Below are positions 61,071 through 64,000 of a stretch of 64,000 bases of DNA, one piece after another. Origin of the DNA: DATNBU01 sp964476185 (GTDB lineage Bacteria; Desulfobacterota; Binatia; UBA1149; CAITLU01). Below the pieces are notes generated by a model, which saw nothing but the letters and a program-made list of their open reading frames with translations, was not told where the DNA came from and searched no databases. The translations under genes were made by a program, and so were the position numbers. The DNA lies in NCBI GenBank assembly GCA_964476185.1, contig CAYYZO010000009.1, positions 14,929 to 78,928 of the forward strand, written 5' to 3'. Positions within the stretch are counted from its first letter, which is position 1. Each line of letters opens with the position of its first letter.

Positions 61071-63109
61071 GCCGTCGCCCCCACGCCGCTCGCGTGAATG
61101 TTCAGCAGGGCCACGAGTTCGTCCGGCCTTTCCACCGGCGCCGAGCACGTCGCGGCCTCGCAAACGTAGGCACGGGCGCCGACCGCGGCTGCAGGCTTTC
61201 CGCGCAGCGCCGACGGCAACCCCTCCTCGTCGGGATCGAACACGATCACGGTCGTAGCAGGATCGTAAACCGCACGGGCCGCTTCGGAAAGACGTTCGCC
61301 GCTCTCGTCCTTGCCGGCGATCGCTACGATCCGCCATCCGCGGCGCGAGCGCTCCGCAACCGACAGCAGGTGAGCGCTTCCGTAGGGATTGCGCAGCCCC
61401 TCGTCCAGGAAGCGGTCGAGTACGCGCTGACCGGCGTCCCGATATCGCTCTTCCCCCGTCAGGGCCCAAAGCCGCAGCAGGAGCTCGGCGGCCACCGAGT
61501 TCCCGGCTGGAACGGCGCCGTCGTGCAGATCGCAGGTCCTCGCGACGAGGGTCTCCCCGCCAGAACCTGTGAACCAGAAACCGCCGTCCTCGTTCGCGAA
61601 CCCCGACAGCAGCCGGTCCGCGCAGGAGGTTGCCGTTCGAAACAAGGCCGGGCGCGGACGAATCCCGAAGAGGTCGAGGCACGCGCGACCGAACATCGCG
61701 TAATCGTCGAGAAAAGCGGGGACACGGGACGATCCGCCCGCGTGCACGTGCATCAGGCCTGCTTCGTCCGTCATCGCGGAAACCACGAAGGACGCCGCGC
61801 GCTCCGCGGCGTCGACGAAGTCGGGCCGGCCGAGTTCACGACCGGCGCGGGCCATCGCGCTGATCACGAGTCCGTTCCAATCGGCGACGATCTTGCGGTC
61901 GGTGGCCGGCGGCACGCGCCGGGAGCGCGCCTCGAGCAACCGCTGTCGCCAGCGGCGGAACTGGGCCGCCTGCGAATCCTCCGGCAGCGACCGGCCGACC
62001 GGAAGATGCAGGATGTTGCGACCCTCGAAGTTGCCAGCCTCGGTCACGCCATAGGCCTCGCAGAAGACCCGGGCGTCTTCCGGACCCAGGACCTTGGCGA
62101 TCTCCGCGGGCGTCCAGACGAAGAACCTGCCTTCCTCTCCTTCGGAATCCGCGTCCTGGGCCGAGTAGAACCCACCGCGCTCGTCCGTCATCTCGCGCTG
62201 GACGTAGTCCAGGATCTCCCCGGCGACGACCGCGTAGCCGGGCTCGACGAAGTGCTTCGCGGCGTCGAGGTAGAGGGTGGCGAGCAGCGCCTGGTCGTAC
62301 AGCATCTTCTCGAAGTGCGGAACGAGCCAGACGCGATCGACGGAATAGCGGTGGAAGCCGCCACCGAGATGATCGCGAATGCCGCCGGCAGCCATCTGGT
62401 CGAGGGCGAGCCGCACCAGGTCGCGACGGACCGGGTCCGGTCGCGTCAACTCGGCCTCCATCATCAGGGAGAGGGCCATCGTGCCGGGGAACTTCGGTGC
62501 ACGACCGAAGCCGCCATGCTCGGCGTCCAGGAACGACGCAAGGGAGCCGGCAACCTGCTCGAGCGCCGCTTCGTCGAGCATTCCTTGGGCCGGTTCCGTC
62601 CTCGCGTCGGAAAGAAAGGAGACGACGCGGTCGGCGCTTTCGCCCACTTCGTCGCGCTTCTCCGCCCAGGTGCGGGATACGCCCAGCAGCACGCGCGGAA
62701 ACCCCGCCATGCCGCTCCGGTCCTCCGGCGGAAAGTACGTGCCCGCGTAGAACGGCCGGCCATCAGGCGTCAGGAACATCGTCATCGGCCAGCCGCCGCG
62801 CCCGGTCATGGCCTGCAGCGCCTTCATGTACAGATGGTCGATGTCGGGCCGCTCCTCGCGGTCGACCTTGATGCAGACGAAGTGCTGGTTCATGAGCCGC
62901 GCGATGTCCGCGTTCTCGAAGCTCTCGCGCTCCATCACGTGGCACCAGTGGCACGCCGAATAGCCGATGCTGAGAAGGATCGGGCGGTCGAGTCGCCGCG
63001 CGAGGTCCAGCGCCTCCGGACCCCACGGATACCAGTCCACGGGGTTCGAGGCGTGCTGCAGGAGATACGCGCTGGATTCGGAAGCGAGGCGGTTGCGGTG
63101 CGGCTCCAT
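61067..63109 (-). CDS. YyaL-type protein with N-terminal thioredoxin domain
   Basis: 680 residues from ATG 63109. It starts with RLASESSAYLLQHASNPVDWYPWG, the DUF255/spermatogenesis-associated thioredoxin domain, with active-site SACHWCHVM (Cys53, Cys56) and GRGGWPMTMFLTPDGRPFYAGTYFP. The following ~500 residues form the (alpha/alpha)6-barrel half (GGGFHRYSVDRVWLVPHFEKMLYDQA, FYSAQDADSEGEEG). The family is conserved but its substrate unknown. Length fits. It overlaps the L,D-transpeptidase gene by 4 bases. Confidence 0.93.
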   Translation of the reverse strand: MEPHRNRLASESSAYLLQHASNPVDWYPWGPEALDLARRLDRPILLSIGYSACHWCHVMERESFENADIARLMNQHFVCIKVDREERPDIDHLYMKALQAMTGRGGWPMTMFLTPDGRPFYAGTYFPPEDRSGMAGFPRVLLGVSRTWAEKRDEVGESADRVVSFLSDARTEPAQGMLDEAALEQVAGSLASFLDAEHGGFGRAPKFPGTMALSLMMEAELTRPDPVRRDLVRLALDQMAAGGIRDHLGGGFHRYSVDRVWLVPHFEKMLYDQALLATLYLDAAKHFVEPGYAVVAGEILDYVQREMTDERGGFYSAQDADSEGEEGRFFVWTPAEIAKVLGPEDARVFCEAYGVTEAGNFEGRNILHLPVGRSLPEDSQAAQFRRWRQRLLEARSRRVPPATDRKIVADWNGLVISAMARAGRELGRPDFVDAAERAASFVVSAMTDEAGLMHVHAGGSSRVPAFLDDYAMFGRACLDLFGIRPRPALFRTATSCADRLLSGFANEDGGFWFTGSGGETLVARTCDLHDGAVPAGNSVAAELLLRLWALTGEERYRDAGQRVLDRFLDEGLRNPYGSAHLLSVAERSRRGWRIVAIAGKDESGERLSEAARAVYDPATTVIVFDPDEEGLPSALRGKPAAAVGARAYVCEAATCSAPVERPDELVALLNIHASGVGATA

Positions 63110-63188
63110 GGCTGGTCCCGCCTTTATACCGCGATCGGCCCGGGGTTCGAGGTCCGCCGCCCCGTTCGAGCGGGCGCCGGCGGCAGGA

Positions 63189-63587
63189 TCAGGATCGCGT
63201 GGAAGAGATCGCGACCCGCGCCTCGGCAAGGGCGAGGTCGCGCAGCAGCTTCTCGATCGCGCCGGCATCGTCGGTGCCGCGGGCCAGTTCCGCCTGGATG
63301 CCGGCGATGTCGGCCTGCGCCTGTTGCGCGTCGACCTCCTCGGGCATCTGGGCGTCGTCGGCGAGCAGGGTGACGACATCGTCGCGCACCTCGGCGTAGC
63401 CGCCGCTGACGAGCACGCGCCGCCGCTGCCCCGCCTCGACGTAGGAGACGATGCCCGGCTTCAGGTTGCCGAGGAACGTGACGTGCTGGGGCAGCACGCC
63501 CAGCTCGCCTTCGCTTCCCGGAGCCACGAGCTCCGTAACCTCGGCGTCCACGACCGGGCGCAGCGGGGTGACGATGCGCAGCTGCAT
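63189..63587 (-). CDS. atpC: F-type ATP synthase epsilon subunit
   Basis: 132 residues. It has the beta-sandwich core (VTPLRPVVDAEVTELVAPGSEGELGVLPQH, GGYAEVRDDVVTLLADDA) and the C-terminal two-helix domain. The gene is last in the leftward ATP-synthase operon, 4 bases after atpD, typical of atpDC order. Confidence 0.95.
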   Translation of the reverse strand: MQLRIVTPLRPVVDAEVTELVAPGSEGELGVLPQHVTFLGNLKPGIVSYVEAGQRRRVLVSGGYAEVRDDVVTLLADDAQMPEEVDAQQAQADIAGIQAELARGTDDAGAIEKLLRDLALAEARVAISSTRS

Positions 63588-63591
63588 CGCC

Positions 63592-64000
63592 TCAGCTCGC
63601 CATCTTGCGGGCCTTCTCGATGGCCTGCTCGATCGTGCCGACCATGTAGAACGCCTGCTCGGGCAGGTCGTCGTGCTGGCCGGACATCAGCTCCCGGAAC
63701 CCGCGCACCGTGTCCTCGCGCTTGACGTACGCGCCCGGGGTGCCGGTGAACTGCTCGGCAACGTGGAACGGCTGCGACAGGAAGCGCTGCACCTTGCGGG
63801 CGCGGGCGACCAGCAGCTTGTCGTCTTCCGAGAGTTCGTCCATGCCGAGAATCGCGATGATGTCCTGCAGGTCCTTGTAGCGCTGCAGGATCATCTGCAC
63901 GTCGCGCGCGACCTTGTAGTGCTCCTCGCCGACGACGTTCGGATCGAGAATGCGCGAGGTCGAGTCGAGCGGGTCGACGGCCGGGTAAATGCCGAGCTCG
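63592..64000 (-). CDS. atpD: F-type ATP synthase beta subunit, 3' part only
   Basis: Codons run from the right edge to the stop at 63592. The visible C-terminal ~136 residues include LGIYPAVDPLDSTSRILDP, KDLQDIIAILGMDELSEDDKLLVARARK, PFHVAEQFTGTPGAYVKREDTVRGF and DLPEQAFYMVGTIEQA, the standard F1 beta end. It catalyses ATP formation at the F1 head. The rest of the gene and the operon lie beyond the window. Confidence 0.97.
   Translation of the reverse strand, partial: ELGIYPAVDPLDSTSRILDPNVVGEEHYKVARDVQMILQRYKDLQDIIAILGMDELSEDDKLLVARARKVQRFLSQPFHVAEQFTGTPGAYVKREDTVRGFRELMSGQHDDLPEQAFYMVGTIEQAIEKARKMAS

Overview
This is a 64 kb stretch of very GC-rich, densely coding bacterial chromosome with housekeeping and envelope genes. 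I found no insertion sequence, phage, integrase or CRISPR array. The closest guess is a Gram-negative, deltaproteobacteria-like lineage, possibly Candidatus Binatota (inference). The reasons are an outer-membrane MipA-type protein, several lipoproteins, a hopanoid-type HpnK deacetylase, a system II cytochrome c maturation (Ccm) operon, an F420-type luciferase-like oxidoreductase, and a secreted Cys-rich repeat protein ending in a paired dockerin-like module.

Region by region. 0-6.1 kb: the edge of an aryl-polyene/fatty-acid-like pigment cluster (ketoreductase, halogenase-like flavoprotein, COG4648-like membrane protein, converging with MipA, ketosynthase and chain-length-factor genes). 6.3-9.3 kb: a secreted protein with nine 55-residue Cys-rich repeats, and a dienelactone hydrolase gene that has lost its middle. 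9.5-13.4 kb: mutS2, nfeD and a slipin. 13.4-16.5 kb: a perfect palindrome, a long leader and two tandem TadE/TadG-like pilus-type genes closed by a strong terminator. 16.5-31 kb: metallo-hydrolase lipoprotein, PMT-type glycosyltransferase, mgtE, ferredoxin-NADP reductase, hpnK, clcA, a DnaQ-UvrC fusion, a lipoprotein, a CDP-alcohol phosphatidyltransferase overlapping a TolB-like propeller, and a stand-alone Smr protein. 31-41 kb: luciferase-like oxidoreductase, LysR regulator divergent from ddl, TPR protein, secreted hydrolase, acyl-CoA ligase, coaE, a membrane glycosyltransferase, gloB. 41-52 kb: lipoprotein, coiled-coil protein, SIMPL protein, rlmE, uvrD/pcrA, a small exported protein, a lipoyl-less acyltransferase, pgeF, a uvrA-type gene and a dCMP deaminase. 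52.4-57 kb: tRNA-Gly(CCC), a crotonase, yacG, then ccmE-ccmF-ccmH-ccmI-like. 57-64 kb: glutamate-cysteine ligase, a degenerate S24/LexA-fold protein, a small unknown protein, an L,D-transpeptidase, a YyaL-type thioredoxin-domain protein, and atpC-atpD running off the right edge.

Genes are tightly packed, and 4-base overlaps of a stop with the next start (ATGA or GTGA) are common, pointing to translational coupling. The items most worth following up are the Cys-type CcmE beside an intact CcmH, the S24 protein without its catalytic residues, the Cys-rich repeat/dockerin protein, the internally deleted hydrolase gene, the tRNA placed 22 bases ahead of a crotonase gene, and the palindrome after the slipin gene.
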